Part shown: positions 31,473 to 43,842 of the stretch, piece by piece
Layout: every line of letters begins with the position of its first letter
Numbering within the stretch: position 1 is the stretch's first letter
DNA from: Microplitis mediator
Lineage: Eukaryota > Arthropoda > Insecta > Hymenoptera > Braconidae
DNA: 64,000 nucleotides
NCBI RefSeq assembly: GCF_029852145.1
Contig: NC_079978.1
Coordinates: forward strand, 17,341,774 to 17,405,773
Reading direction: 5' to 3'
The notes under the pieces: generated by a model
The model's database searches: none
What the model was told of the DNA's origin: nothing
What the model saw: the letters and a program-made list of their open reading frames with translations, nothing else
Made by a program: the position numbers and the translations under genes

Positions 31473-32949
31473 TTTTATTTCTTTTGTTCTGAAAAAAATA
31501 AGTTTTTTTTAAATTATTTTATTAGACTTTATAATCCACTGCTTAAAAAATTCGTCCGATGAAAAAAAAGTTAAAAAGTTTTCTTTAGGAAATTTTATGC
31601 TCTACAAATTTGAATACTCGACATTTTTTATTATTTTCAATATTTCTTGGGTTATTTAACAAAAACAAAACGTTTAGATTCTTCAAATTTTTCATTGCGT
31701 TTTCTATGTTCAATTTTTACGCCTAATGTTTAAAGAAACTGTCTAATGAAAAAAAGTTTAGAGTTTTTTCTTAGGAAATTTTATGCTCTACAAACTTGAA
31801 TTCTTGACAATTTTCAATATTTTTTTAGTTATTTACACTAAACCAATTTTTGATTTATCCACAATTAAATTAAAAATGCTCACGGTCTAATTTGCCCCTC
31901 TGTTGATACTCCACCTTTTTAACTCAGTAACTTCTTTTGATAGTAAGTGAAAATTACCTTACTACCCTGATTAAGAAAATGAATTTAATTCATGCTAAGT
32001 GTATATCTTCATATGAGTCGATTCAAATTATTTTAAATCATTTCAAATTGTTTCGAATCATTTCCAATAATTTTTCTCAATCAGTGTAGAGGGAGTGAGA
32101 GGCTAATACAAATATTGAAAGGAGAAAATCTATTTTATCTACCCCGTTTTTGAATTAACCCTAAACCTGTTGATTTCCCTACTGATATAAATCGCGCAAG
32201 TTCACAGAAAATTTTATTCCCATTCACCCTCACAGATTTTTTATATTGTAATTTGGTTGTAAAAAGTCTCATTTCCAGTTCACAATTATTATAAAACATA
32301 ACCACATTTTTAAAAAGTTATTATAGAAAAATCCGTTTAAAAATGTGATCAAAATATAATTTTCATTTAAATATCAAAATAGTACATAAGTCTTATAACA
32401 TACCTGCAGTTATTTAACTTGACCTATTTATTTATTAATACTTTGTGTATACAATATTTGATATAGTTTTTTGAAGAACAACCTTTGAGAAATATTAGTG
32501 CGTATTACTACTACGCACTAATACATTAACACCGAGCTAATAAACATGACGAATTGGAAATCCTATCAATGACGTCAATAATGTCAACACAAACTAGTAA
32601 TAAACATCGAGCTAGCGCCTGAAAAAAAACAACTGTAGTATAGCTTATGTTTGCTGCTGTAGCGCGCGCATGCGTTTTTTTTTTTACCTACATTTATTTT
32701 CATGAATGCCATTGGGCCTTTTCGGCTGAATACAGTTCTTAGCTATTCTCTTACTATTTACTAAGGGTTGTACTTTCTCCCTAAAGACCAGTTGATGCAA
32801 ATCATATGAAAAGTAAATCATTGTTTGATTTTGCAATTCTATATGATAGTTACAGTTTGAAAGACCTAAGCATTTTTCAATGATAGATTGACAAGAAGTT
32901 ATGATAAGTATTTCAAATTTGGATACAATCTGTTAAGTCATATGACTAG
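31473..32949. other. Upstream region of the chitin-synthase-like gene
   Basis: Holds a likely 3' splice acceptor (TTTTTTTCAG, minus strand, near 31490). A diverged tandem pair sharing AGGAAATTTTATGCTCTACA lies at about 31560-31660 and 31747-31845, and a small MITE at 31965. No further coding exon was recognised. The promoter was not located. Confidence 0.45.
31965..32086. mobile_element. 122-bp MITE, CCCTGATTAAGAAAAT type
   Basis: Ends CCCTGATTAAGAAAAT and ATTTTTCTCAATCAGTG, flanked by TA on both sides (31963-31964 and 32087-32088). The interior is made of AAATCATTTCAAAT words. It is related in its end sequence to the element at 59282-59825. Confidence 0.65.
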
Positions 32950-33205
32950 TGTCTGATGACACGAAAATGATGCCAACTGCTGATGCCAGAAAATTGGTGA
33001 CAAAATCTACTAAAGAAACCTGGCGTCAACTTTCTGAGAAAATTGAAGGCAACTTTCCGTCAACTAATAGAATGCAAACTTTTGCCACTAACTTTCTCAG
33101 GAAGTTGACAGCAGGTTTCTGTCAACTTATGGAAATGCCAATTTTTGCGGCAAACGGCGACAAGTTTCTGCCGAAAGTTGTCGCCAGTTGGCTATCAGGG
33201 ATAGT
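32950..33205. repeat. Probable MITE with CAACTTTC words
   Basis: Repeats of CAACTTTCTGAGAAA, GCAACTTTCC, ACTTTCTCAGGAAGTTG and AAGTTGTCGCC in both orientations lie between CTGATGACA and a degenerate inverted TGGCTATCAG. The 117-codon open frame across it looks accidental. Confidence 0.4.
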
Positions 33206-34295
33206 GCTTATCAAAGTTGGAACGAAAGTGTGTAGGTGTCTGAAGCCTCCTTTGTTTTCATTCGTCGAACAAGTACCGACTGTCATAATTGTTCTTTGTT
33301 GATGATAAAGTAGTTTTCAAATGGTAAATTGAAGACAGAAAGAGATAGTGGTTTATCGCTTATCATCTCACGATAAATTCATAATATTTATAATATTCAT
33401 ATTTTAAAAATATTAAAATATCTTTATAATCTACCATTAATAATTATGAATACTTAAAGCGTATCCAAATATCCAAATTTTTTAACTGAGTCATGCTTTA
33501 GCAGGCGGCAAAACAAAGTTTGGGACACAGCAAAATTTAATGGCTTTTTAAGTTATCTGAAATGGTATGAAAGACTTCCTAAATTCATCTAAAGTTACTT
33601 TCTGTGATACTCAGACAGATGATGAACTTGAGCCATAACTTATTAGGGAATTAATATAAAATATGAAACTTTTCGCCTGCAAACCAATGATTTAGATCTT
33701 TTGTATTTCAATTGATAGATCTATGTATGTATATCAACGGAAACATTTTATAGGTTTTTAAAAATCTACACGAAAAAAACAAATTTCGTTCTGATAACAA
33801 AAGACGGGATAACGAAAGATTTTGTTATAATGACAAACATGATTAGCTTACGGTAACAAATCAATTTGTTATAGTAACAAATGAATTTGTGTCGTAATTA
33901 AGAAGTCGATTTGTTATGAGAACACATGATAATTATTATAATAATATCGTCGTATTTTAAAGCCGACATTTGCTACCGTAAGTAATCTTAGCTTATGATT
34001 ACAAAAATTTTTGTTAATGCTACAAATTCATTCTGTTACTTTAAGGGGTTAGGGGTAGTCAGAATTTTCAAAAAATCGATTTTTTTTTTTTTGCATTTTC
34101 TTAAAGTATAATATTTTAAAAATATTGTGTGAAAATTTGAAGTGAATCCGACAAATTCTTTTCGAGTTATTTAACAATGACCAAAGGACGCTCGGGTGCT
34201 ACGTGGCATTCGAGAGCAGGTAGCTAGAAACAGCTGCAAGCAACCGACCTTTCGGGTTTCATTGTCATGAATATCTCCCCATTTTAATGTATTTA

Positions 34296-34298
<3 letters not shown>

Positions 34299-34360
<62 letters not shown>
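34299..34360. repeat. (AT)n microsatellite
   Basis: About 31 AT units within the transposon's 5' leader, ahead of the transposase ATG. Confidence 0.95.
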
Positions 34361-34362
<2 letters not shown>

Positions 34363-34500
34363 TTCTACATATATTCACAATTTGTAGGTAGTACAAGAAC
34401 TGAAAAATAATTTTTGGTTGCCAGTATACCTGTAGTCGTTGCACTGATCAGTCGATAGTTTTGTGATAAATTATTTCTCAAGTGAATTAAATTATTAACC

Positions 34501-36255
34501 ATGGGACGTGATTCTAGAAAGGTTTCAAGAGAACTTCGGAGTTCTGAAAAAATTAATAAGTCGCGTTCAGTCAAAAGAAAGAATGTTTTTAATCCGAAAA
34601 CAGCCGAACGTGATGAAAGTATTCAGAGTACATCTTCTAAAAAATTAAAACAAAACACTGAAGATGATGTACCTGAAGACAGCAGTACTGAATTTCGAAT
34701 AATAAATTTTATTCAGGTATTCACTGCAATTTCTGCTCTTATAAAATGTAAAAAATGTGATGGAAATGTAGTGTTTCAAACAGCAAGTACACGTGGGCTG
34801 GGATTCAAAATTGTAGTTGCATGTAATAACTGTGGAAATGAATATATTCCTTCCTGTTCTTTCGTTGGGCATTCTTATGAAATAAACAGACGTTTCATTT
34901 TTGTAATGAGAATACTAGGAATAGGATACGAAGGATTGTGCAAGTTTTGCGGCCTGATGGACATGCCGTCTTTTTTAGATAAATCTACGCATACAATTTT
35001 ACTGAAACAGATTTTGAATTGTAGTAAAGCCGTCGCAGAAACCTTCATGACGAAAGCTGTGAATGAAGAAAAGCAAGCAATGCCAACAACTGAAAATGAA
35101 GATATAAATCATCTAACTGTATCGGGAGATGGAACCTGGCAAAAACGGGGATATACATCGTCATTTGGAGTTTCTTCTATAATTGGCTATTTTACTGGAA
35201 AGATTCTTGACATAAACATTAAAAGTGCATATTGTAAGCTATGTGAGTATTGGAAAAAAAAAACAAATACTGTTGAGTTCGAGGAATGGTATCAATCGCA
35301 TGAAGATGTGTGTTCTGCTAATCATCAAGGGTCTTCTGGGAAAATGGAGGTGGATGCGATGGTCGAAATGTTTTCGTATTCTGAAACTAAATATGGAGTT
35401 AAGTATGCCAACTATATTGGTGATGGTGACTCCAAGACCTATTCAGGAATTATAAAATCAGATCCTTACGAAAATACAACTGTAAATAAAAAGGAATGTA
35501 TAGGGCATGTCCAAAAGCGGATGGGGAGTCGATTACGTACGCTGAAGAGTAAACAAAAAGGTCTTGGTGGTCGAGGTAAGCTCACAGGAAAATTAATAGA
35601 CAAACTAACTGTGTACTATGGTTTAGCAATACGCCGGCATTGTGATTCTATTGAAAATATGAAATCTGCTATAATGGCAACCTTTTATCACTACGGCTCG
35701 AGTGATGAAAAACCGAATCATGATATGTGTCCAAAAGGCGAAGAATCTTGGTGCTCTTACCAGCGCGCTGAAGCAAGAGGAGAGCTTGATACCTTTTCTC
35801 ACGATTATTCTCCTTTACCTTCTGATGTTTTAAAAGCTATCAAGCCTATATACGAAGATCTTAGTAATGAAAATTTACTTTCAAGATGTGTAGGTGGATT
35901 CAATCAGAATAATAATGAAAGCTTTAACCAACTAGTATGGAAAATATGCCCAAAAACGGTAAATACTAGTTTTACCATCGTACAAATAGCTGCATACGTT
36001 GCTATGTGTATATTTAATGAGGGTATAAATTCATTATTAGTCTTGATGAATACACTAGGACTTAATTGTGGGCCTAATTCTCATCGGTATGCAGAAAGAA
36101 TGGATGCTGCACGTATCAAAGTAGCAGATAAGCGCGCTAATGATAACACCCGAGAAGGTCGATTGCAACGTAGGCACCAGCAAATCGATATTTTGGAAGC
36201 TGCTATGTCGGCTGAAGAGCTATTATATGGTCCAGGAATAGATGACTCAGTGTAA
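34501..36255 (+). CDS. DDE transposase, Mutator-like domain family, intact
   Basis: A 584-residue protein from an ATG in good context (AACCATGGG) to TAA. The N-terminal 65 residues are basic and Ser/Lys-rich. A zinc-binding region follows, with CKKC and CNNC pairs and a later CKFC. Catalytic motifs of the family are visible: SGDGTWQKRG (Asp about 210), YIGDGDSKTY (Asp about 308 or 310) and NNNESFNQLVW (Glu about 473). The long CPKGEESWCSYQRAEA spacer lies between the second Asp and the Glu. The C terminus ends in a basic stretch and YGPGIDD. Its role would be cut-and-paste transposition in the nucleus. The gene fills the TTAA-flanked element and has no introns. What I cannot tell without alignment is whether it is Kolobok, Phantom or another branch. 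Confidence 0.85.
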   Translation: MGRDSRKVSRELRSSEKINKSRSVKRKNVFNPKTAERDESIQSTSSKKLKQNTEDDVPEDSSTEFRIINFIQVFTAISALIKCKKCDGNVVFQTASTRGLGFKIVVACNNCGNEYIPSCSFVGHSYEINRRFIFVMRILGIGYEGLCKFCGLMDMPSFLDKSTHTILLKQILNCSKAVAETFMTKAVNEEKQAMPTTENEDINHLTVSGDGTWQKRGYTSSFGVSSIIGYFTGKILDINIKSAYCKLCEYWKKKTNTVEFEEWYQSHEDVCSANHQGSSGKMEVDAMVEMFSYSETKYGVKYANYIGDGDSKTYSGIIKSDPYENTTVNKKECIGHVQKRMGSRLRTLKSKQKGLGGRGKLTGKLIDKLTVYYGLAIRRHCDSIENMKSAIMATFYHYGSSDEKPNHDMCPKGEESWCSYQRAEARGELDTFSHDYSPLPSDVLKAIKPIYEDLSNENLLSRCVGGFNQNNNESFNQLVWKICPKTVNTSFTIVQIAAYVAMCIFNEGINSLLVLMNTLGLNCGPNSHRYAERMDAARIKVADKRANDNTREGRLQRRHQQIDILEAAMSAEELLYGPGIDDSV

Positions 36256-37061
36256 GTTATTAAATAATTCTTATAATTCGACATAAATCCATAGCAAAAC
36301 TTTAAATGCGTTTTTCTCAAAACTATGTTTTCTGAACTGGTGATCACTGTAACTTAAAAACTGCTCGGTAGATTTCAATAAAATTTATTGTACTTTTGAA
36401 ATACATTAAAAACTCGTGCCTGATCGAAGGATTTTTTTTTTTTTTCAAAATTTCGATTTTTTTTTAACAATAAACTGTCGGTTTTTTTCTCGAAAATTTG
36501 AAAAAAATTTCCTGAGGCCGCCATTTTGTTAATTTCGAAAAAAAAAAAAAAAGCTTCGATCAGGCACAAGATTATCTATTAATAAAACTAATTTTTCTTG
36601 TCCGATTGATTTTAGATGAATCTCCAAGGACTTATGATGATCACCGCAAAGGACTTCGGGAGGAACGGGCTCTACAAAAACAGCGATAACTTTTTGAATT
36701 ATTAATTTTTTTTTTTGAAATTTTCGTGAAGTCAAATCGAAACGTGTTCTAATAAAGCTATGTTTTTATTTTTGTCAAATAAAGTAATTAACTACAAAAA
36801 AAAAATTATTGAAAATCATCATTTTTTCATACCCCTGAGTACCCCTAACCCCTTAACAAATCAGTTTTTTTATTGGAACAAAACAGTTTTGTTACAGTTA
36901 CATACCATTCCTTGGCCCAACAAAAAATTTGCTAGCATTACAAAAACATTGTAGTCCCAACGAATGCTTCGTTATTCGTATATTAAGGCAGAATTTTGTT
37001 ACCGTAAGTTATCTTATTTTGTGGTCACAAAAAATTTTTTTCCGTGTATAAATTATATATA

Positions 37062-37953
37062 CAGTCCGCGTCACTTGGATAGCCTCACCTATTTTTTTCA
37101 ATATCTGATTCTTAATCAAAATTTTTTATTCCTTCCGCAAATCATAAAAGTAATAGTTACATCTATCAGGCCCATCTAAATTAAATTTTATTTCATCTGA
37201 AAAATTTAGTTGTTGCCATTTATCGGTCCAACTCACATGTTCTTTACAAATAAAAGTCATGCAGATATGTGTTTTTGATTCAAAGCCGAATTTTTCTTCA
37301 ATTTCATTCTCTTCAGAGGCTTTGACCGTCTTATCACTCTTCTTACAATTGAAATAGATGCTGCTGTTCCAACTTCTCCTGCTATTTGCCTCACAGTCTT
37401 AATGGAATTAGATGCCGCGTGAATTATCATTCGACGTTTCCTTGGCGTTGTCGCGAATTTCGTTCAACCTTTATAATTATTTCCGTAGTTTTCATTGTTT
37501 TTCACGAAATTATTAATAACTTTAACACTTCTATTCACTCTTCTAGCGATTTCATGATGAGATAAATTTTGATTAAGTAAAAAATTAATTTTATCAATTT
37601 CTTCAATACTTGACATTTTATTGAGCCCCATTTTATACAGTAACCAATTTTGGTGTTTTGAATCGATTTTAATTTATTCACCACGCTGTAAAATTGCAAC
37701 ATAATAATACGAAAATGAAACGTATTAGTTCCTTTGCGCAATAAATTTGACTGAGGCTATCCATGTGACGAACTGCCGACCAGTGGCATGTCCCCCTCAC
37801 GATATCCTCGCTTTGTTTCTCGAAGACTAACAACATATCTTGTTCTGTCTTTAATAAGTAGCATAAAATATACAGATAATTTTATAAATCAGCAAGTAAA
37901 GAATCAGTCATTGAAAAAAAAAATAGGTAAAGCTATCCAAGTGACGCGGACTG
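37062..37953 (-). mobile_element. Tc1/mariner-type element, internally deleted
   Basis: Inverted ends of about 55 bp start CAGTCCGCGTCACTTGGATA, flanked by TA at 37060-37061 and 37954-37955. It is 892 bp and carries a minus-strand transposase relic. The loss is mostly in the C-terminal half of the gene. Confidence 0.9.
37131..37631 (-). pseudogene. Tc1/mariner transposase relic
   Basis: From ATG at 37631 it encodes the first helix-turn-helix region (HHEIARRVNRSVKVINNFVK), then a TGA. A second DNA-binding part follows (TPRKRRMIIHAASNS, TVRQIAGEVGTAAS) and, after a frame change near 37255, a catalytic start (WQQLNFSDEIKFNLDGPD with the first Asp) and YYFYDLRKE. The remainder of the DDE/D domain is deleted. 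It is non-functional. Confidence 0.85.
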
Positions 37954-37955
37954 TA

Positions 37956-39964
37956 TATCTATCTATTTTTCCTGATTAAGAAAAATTATTTGAAATGATT
38001 TCAAACAATTTGAATTGACTAATATTTACACTTAACATGGGTAAAATCATTTTTTTTAAACAGGGTTGTTTGTTGTTAGATTTACGTAGACATGTGCTGA
38101 ATCCTATATAGATCTATGTACATCTAAAAATACTCGTAGATCTACGTAAAACAAAATTGCTTTTCCCGGATATTTACTGATCATCCGTGTTCTTTTTTAT
38201 ACAATTAGGTCACTATAACCAATAACAAATCGACGCAAAATAAGGCACAACCATATTTCAATATTAAAATTTGCTGTCAGGCAAATATTTATTGATACGT
38301 TATTTTAATTTCATGTGCAATATCCATTAAAAATTTTAATTTTATAACTGTTCTTGAGCCAGAAAATTGTAATTTAAAAAACCATTTATGTGATACTTCA
38401 AATTAGCTTCACTCTAGTTCCTACAAGAATCGTAATAAAGATTCAGATTCTTCAATTATTTTCAAAATGTCAGTAATTTTTTGTCTTTTATTTGTCAGAC
38501 CTGTCATCTAGTGGCTCTTCTTTTCATTGTCTTAGATTAACATTTTTCCTTTCAATTTTCTGAAATATATTCACAAGGTGTCAGTCATTGTCTTCAAAAG
38601 TAGTCTCAAGTTTTTACTACAATGATATCTTTTATTCTCGTCACTTTAGCAGAAAAAGTGTTAAAATTAAAAAAAATTTTAGCATCAATATTTAAATATT
38701 TTCATTGTAAAAATAGAGCATCAATATTTTATCGAAAAATAATTTATTATAAAACGCGTCGGTACTAAAAATAAATAAACAATAAATAACAGTACATTCA
38801 ATTTGTCAAATATCTGTAATTGCATTGAATATTGTATGATAAATTGCAATGTATAGGAATGTATAAAATGGTTTTGAGTTGACTAATTGACAACACGAAT
38901 GATGACATAATCATATTTGATCTATAACGTATGGACAAATAAATTTAGGGCAGCCAATAGGACTGTTGTTTTCGATAACACGATTCATTTAATAAACATG
39001 GTAATATCAAGTTAAATTCATTTCAGAGTCGATAATACTTGATACATAAATTGAGAGTGATCGAGTCCAATATATTGAAAAACCTATATATATATTGTAA
39101 AAATGCTAAACCAATTTGGTTAAATTATTGTGTGTATACGAAACAAAATTTCATTTGGGTTTTTTCAAATTTTTTTTTTTTTTTATAAATATTTTTGTTT
39201 ATTGAAAAAAAAATGGATCAAAAATAAATATGACGACGACTTTTTTGGACAGTATATTCTTTTATTAACAAAAAATAAAAAAAAAAAGTGAATAGTATTA
39301 CGTTTCATAAAATATTTAATATTTTTTCCACGTTTCCGTTTATAAAAACTAACTTTTGATGTTTTAAATTTTTTTCTATTTAAAATTGACTTAAACAAAT
39401 AACCTGAGGGGTGACACCAAATACATTTTTCCCGTAAATTTATATATTCGTTTTTACGTTAAGTGAAACAGAAAAATGATGATATACTGTACAGAAAATT
39501 TGTTGTCTATTTATTTGATAAATAAGAAATAATTATTTTATACTAAAATAAAAAAAAAAAAAAGTAAATTTTATAAATTAAACTTTTCGTGCAGTCGACC
39601 GTTATATTCATCACTAGAATCAACTACAGATGAACGAAATAGTAGGCATAAAAAAAAATGTTAAATAAAAAGTAGTACTTGCGATTCATGAATATTGAAA
39701 TCGGCTTGAAGCTTTGTATGTTGCTGGGGGGATGAGTCGTCAATAATTTCAAGTACCTTCGTTTTCTAGTTCTACCACTCGGCTTCATCTCAATTATCTG
39801 AGGGAAAATTATACGGGACAGTCGGTCGTAGACTGTTAAATTACGTGAAGTGGTCTATCGAGGACGTTATCAAAGTGCCGTTTATTTGTATATCTTTCGT
39901 GCGCATCTTTGTTAATTATTCTTATAACGAATTTCGAAAAAACTATTTCGGAAACCACTACGTA
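37956..39964. other. AT-rich non-coding stretch
   Basis: Only fragments of CCTGATTAAGAAAAAT / AAATGATTTCAAA MITE words near 37970 and several TCTACGTA / TAGATCTA motifs around 38080-38160. No gene was recognised. The short frames here are AT-rich and unsupported. Confidence 0.5.
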
Positions 39965-40350
39965 CACGGAGAGAAATTTATGGTAACCGTTCCTAGTACG
40001 TTTATGAAATATCATCCCATACCGTTATGGTAATGATTACTTGGAATTATGGGATATAGGCCCATACTTTCTGGAAAAAGTTCCCATAAGTATGGGAATA
40101 ATTCCTATAATTATGGTAACAGTTCCAATATCGCATGTAAAAGAATTATGGTAATGATTACAATAATATTAGGGTGATCATTCCCATAATACATGGTAAC
40201 CGTTACCATAATATTATCGTAATCGTTACCATAATATTATGGTAACCATTACCATGATATATGGTAACCATTACCATGATATATGGTAACCATTACCATG
40301 ATATATGGTAACCATTACTATATATTATGGTAATGGTTACCATCTCTGAA
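39965..40350. repeat. GGTAACC palindromic-word array in a MITE end
   Basis: Starts CACGGAGAGAAATTTATGG after TA. It then holds mixed TTCCCATAAT words and at least six copies of ATGGTAACCATTACCATGAT. The right terminus is not clean. The end matches the CACGG-type MITEs elsewhere. Confidence 0.65.
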
Positions 40351-40476
40351 AATTATTATTAAAAGTATTTTTTTTTTAGTTATTCATTCATTCGAGAAAT
40401 ATTTGTTATTAATTATTCAAAATTCGACACTTTCATCTCAAATGCAATTAATAATATCATTAGAATAGTTCCATTT

Positions 40477-41090
40477 TATTGCACGCCTCGGAAGCGAAGC
40501 GGAGAGGTTGTGCTTTATAACCGACCTGTCAAGGTCACACGATTTCCACTCATTAAAGTGCATATATTTTTTTTCTATTACTCTTACACATTATGAAAAG
40601 CACATCAATATAAAGCTGAAACACTAATGAATAATCCTGATACTTTTTTTAATTTGTCCAATATGTATTAATATAAAAAAAAGTTCATTAAAAAAAATTT
40701 ATCGTGGACGTCCATTAGTCTGTGGTTCAAAAAAACGGCGTGGTACGGATATCTCGAGAACGACTTGACGAAACTACTTAATTTTTTTTTCAAAATTTTC
40801 AGAAATAAGCAAAGAAGGTTCCTTTCGAAAATCACTACTGTAGGCCTTCTCGTTTTTTTTAAAATAAATCATTACGGTTAAAACCGGCAATCTTACATGT
40901 AAACAAACACACACTGCCGCCATTTTTCATTAGGAATGTTCTCCTTATTTATTTTTTTTTTTACTTTTATTACCGTATATTTACCATGGAAATTTCTATG
41001 GGAAAAGAGCGGGATATTCAATTTTATTCGAAATTTAACTTTTAAAAAAAAACATAACACGAGCGTTCGAGGCGTGCACTTTTGGATTTT
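40477..41090. mobile_element. TTGCACGCCTC element, copy 3
   Basis: Left end TTGCACGCCTCGGAAGCGAA with GAGAGGTTGTGC forms a hairpin. The right end TTCGAGGCGTGCACTTTTGG is its inverted partner. The interior includes GACCTGTCAAGGTCAC, as at 9333. No protein. Confidence 0.6.
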
Positions 41091-42320
41091 CCAAATTTTT
41101 TAAATACTTTAGCGTAAACAAATAATGAGTAACAAACTTTTATTAGAACGGAGAAGTAGTTAGTAAAGATTTTTTAAGTACATACATTAAATTTGAGTCT
41201 GGAGGACCCCTAGAGTAGGTACTATATTTCACAGTCACACATATATGACCATAGGATAGCTAACCCGTTGGTCTGTTGAAGACAACCATCGAAATTTTAA
41301 CCCCGGAATAAGTTTATCTGCCGAATAACAAACTCCAGTTTATCTCTCTCATGAAAAAATCGGCCATTATTCGTGTTCGGGGAGTAATTATCTAAAAAAT
41401 GTGATCAATATAAGTGTTGAAAATGGTATAAAACACTGTCGATCATGTAAATACTATAGAATAGGATTTATAAAGAAGTAACTTAATACCAAAGTAAACC
41501 ATATTATAAAATCTTAACGTCAACAGCTTCGTAATATAAGAAATTTTTAATGATGGAAGTTTCTATTATAAGCTATCCAAAAGATTGGACTACAATTTGT
41601 TTATCAACACTTTTCGAGAACACAAAAGAAAACATCAGCTTTTATCGAGAATCGACTAAAATTACATTATACAAAGGCATGCAAACAATTTTCCGCGTTT
41701 TAATTATAAATCTATCAGTATTTCATACTATAAATAATATTAACAATGTCGAAATAATTATAAGTTAATTTAAATACAATATCGTGAAATGAAATTGTTA
41801 TGGCTATTTTATCCTCATACTTATATAGTATCCAAAATTAGACATGAAAGTGAACACACATAGTTCGCTTGTAACAAAATTGGTCTGTACTTATGTTATT
41901 TTAGCACAATTTCCAACGAATACTACAAATAGCTTCTGAAAGTCCCTTATCGCTGTAGCAGGGATTTTTTTTTTTGTTTATTCATTAATTTTAATTTTTT
42001 CCTTTGACTAAGTTTCAATTTGCTTTGTAGTATGTAATAATTTGTATATGAAGTTTCATAAATGTTCTATAACTTTCTTATTGATAACAATTTTCATTGT
42101 TCTTGCGTTGATTCAACTATAATTGCTTTGGTTCATTAAACAGGAATGTAATATTAGTCAATTAGGTTGAGGAACAAGAGAGCATTTTAAGGTATTTTTG
42201 AAATAAATATTCCTTTGACAATTACAGACTGTTGCAATGAACGTATGCTGTTTCTGAAGGAAACATTTTTCCAAAAATTGAATTTTAGGACCTTAAAATA
42301 TCGAGATTTGTTTACGAAAA
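41091..42320. other. Non-coding stretch
   Basis: AT-rich. A 72-codon frame at 41550-41768 (starting MMEVSIISYPKDW) has no recognised family or splice support, so I do not call it. Confidence 0.45.
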
Positions 42321-42321
42321 T

Positions 42322-42545
42322 TGGACCGAAACCAATAACTTCCCGTTTTTTGATAATTTCCGACTTTCTTAGCAAGAATTTGATAAAAGAATCTGGAAAC
42401 CGGTTGGCCTACGGGGCCCTGGACGTTCCCGCTGTTTTCGAGCTCAAGGAGCCTAAACATTTTTGCTAATACATTTTCGAGCTCAAGGAGCCTAAACATT
42501 ATTGCTAATACATTTTCGAGCTCTCTGAGCTCAAAAATATCTTTA
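42322..42545 (-). repeat. TTAACTTCCCGC family, short scrambled copy
   Basis: Contains ACCGAAACCAATAACTTCCC, then GACTTTCTTAGCAAG. The distal words GTTGGCCTACGGGGCCCTGG and GCTGTTTTCGAGCTC follow directly. The middle of the element is deleted. A 44-bp CATTTTCGAGCTCAAGGAGC unit is duplicated. Confidence 0.5.
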
Positions 42546-43384
42546 AGTATATTTGTACTTTGAAGCCCGAAAAAAATTATGTTTTGTATTAATTTCCGAG
42601 AATTTGAAAATCGAAAATAGTCAATAAGAATTGGTTTTTAAAGTTTTGCTCACGATTATGCTTGATAAATTCACTGTTTTTGAACAGAAATAAATAGAAA
42701 TGATCATTGGAGATTTACATGAGCATTTTGAATCATACCCGAGTGTTAATATATGAAACATCCGAAAAAATATCAGTTTTTCCTCAGTTCTTTATTTGTT
42801 TATTTCATATACTCTACTATTTTTCACAATATTTTGATAATTTTTATTTCGATTCGTTACAAGATTTTATGTAAATATGACATAATATTCTAAATGTAAC
42901 AATGTTATATTATATTATATCTTTATTAAAAATCACGAGAAATTGCTTAACCTTCTATTCATTGTTCAACTTACCTTACCCTCTTTTGTTGATGGACAAG
43001 CGGAAATTTTCTGGAAATGAGTACAAGTGAAAAACTCTTTTTCCTTAAAGAGTAAGCTATTACGTATGCTAATTTTGTATTCTAATAAACATTTAAATAA
43101 ATTGATAAGAATTATGATTTTTTCGCTGGAAATTATTATATCATTTATTTCATTTTTCTACACATAAAACTAATGATTTAAATGTAAAGTACTTAATGTA
43201 CTACACTAAGTTTTTTCTGATTATTCATGTTAATCAGTATCGTTTTGGTGAATTTCGAGAAGCCCTAGTTTGATGAAACTTTGATTTTTGCCCGCGGAAC
43301 AATCGATCGTAATCATTGTTGAGTAATTTTGTTCAGAAACTAGAATTTTATTTAATGAAAAAGCAGATATCAGTTTGATATTTA
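42546..43384. other. Non-coding stretch
   Basis: AT-rich, with no gene or structured repeat that I can support. Confidence 0.45.
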
Positions 43385-43812
43385 TTTTTTCGTCGACGAT
43401 ATCTCGAACGAATTATCCGATTGTGATATTTTTGGCAGCTTACGAAAGCTTCTGCCGAGTTCTAGAGATAAGTATTCTTAATATAGTTTTCAAAATATTC
43501 AAGAAAAATGAGAAAAATTTTTTTTTGTTCTTCGTGTTTCATAAATGTTTCAGAATTTGTTAGACTAAATGATCTCAAATTCAAACAAAATCTAAGTTTA
43601 TAAGAACTTTTTCGAATGTCGCAAGAACCATCGAGATCGATTAATTTATTAAAGATATATGAGAGGTATACCCACACACATACACACACCGCGCATCTCT
43701 CTGAAAATGTCAGAATAGTTTCCTCGGACCTCAATACGCCGACTTCTGATGAAAACTCGATTGTTTAAAAACTCCGAATTTTTTGAAATTTTTAATTTCT
43801 TAGGGAATTCAT
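43385..43812 (-). repeat. TTAACTTCCCGC family, partial copy
   Basis: Minus orientation. It keeps CGACGATATCTCGAACGAAT, GAACCATCGAGATCGATTAA, a CACACACATACACACAC slot and CCTCGGACCTCAATACGCCG, ending TTTTTAATTTCTTAGGGAAT. The distal GAGCTC end is missing. Confidence 0.5.
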
Positions 43813-43842
43813 AAAAAGTAGAGAAAGGGGGGGGGGAAAGGG

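Larger units (their letters stand above)
34045..36852 (+). mobile_element. Intact TTAA-flanked DNA transposon (Mutator-like/Kolobok-like)
   Basis: Inverted ends GGGGTTAGGGGTA(G/C)TCAG, flanked by TTAA at 34041-34044 and 36853-36856. It is 2808 bp and carries one uninterrupted 584-codon transposase gene. The 4-bp TTAA duplication differs from the 8-9 bp of classical Mutator elements and fits Kolobok-type targeting. It looks recently active: open frame, matching ends and exact duplication. Confidence 0.8.
33769..37046. mobile_element. MITE with CACGAAAAAAA ends, split by a TTAA transposon
   Basis: Inverted ends CACG(A/G)AAAAAAA, flanked by TA at 33767-33768 and 37047-37048. Subterminal parts carry TTTGTTATAGTAACAAATGA-type palindromic words. 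Removing the 2808-bp insert and one TTAA leaves about 466 bp. Confidence 0.8.

Noticed and set aside
32949..33302. 117-codon plus frame with cysteines near its end
   Set aside because: It overlies repeated CAACTTTC words of a probable MITE and has no recognisable domain.
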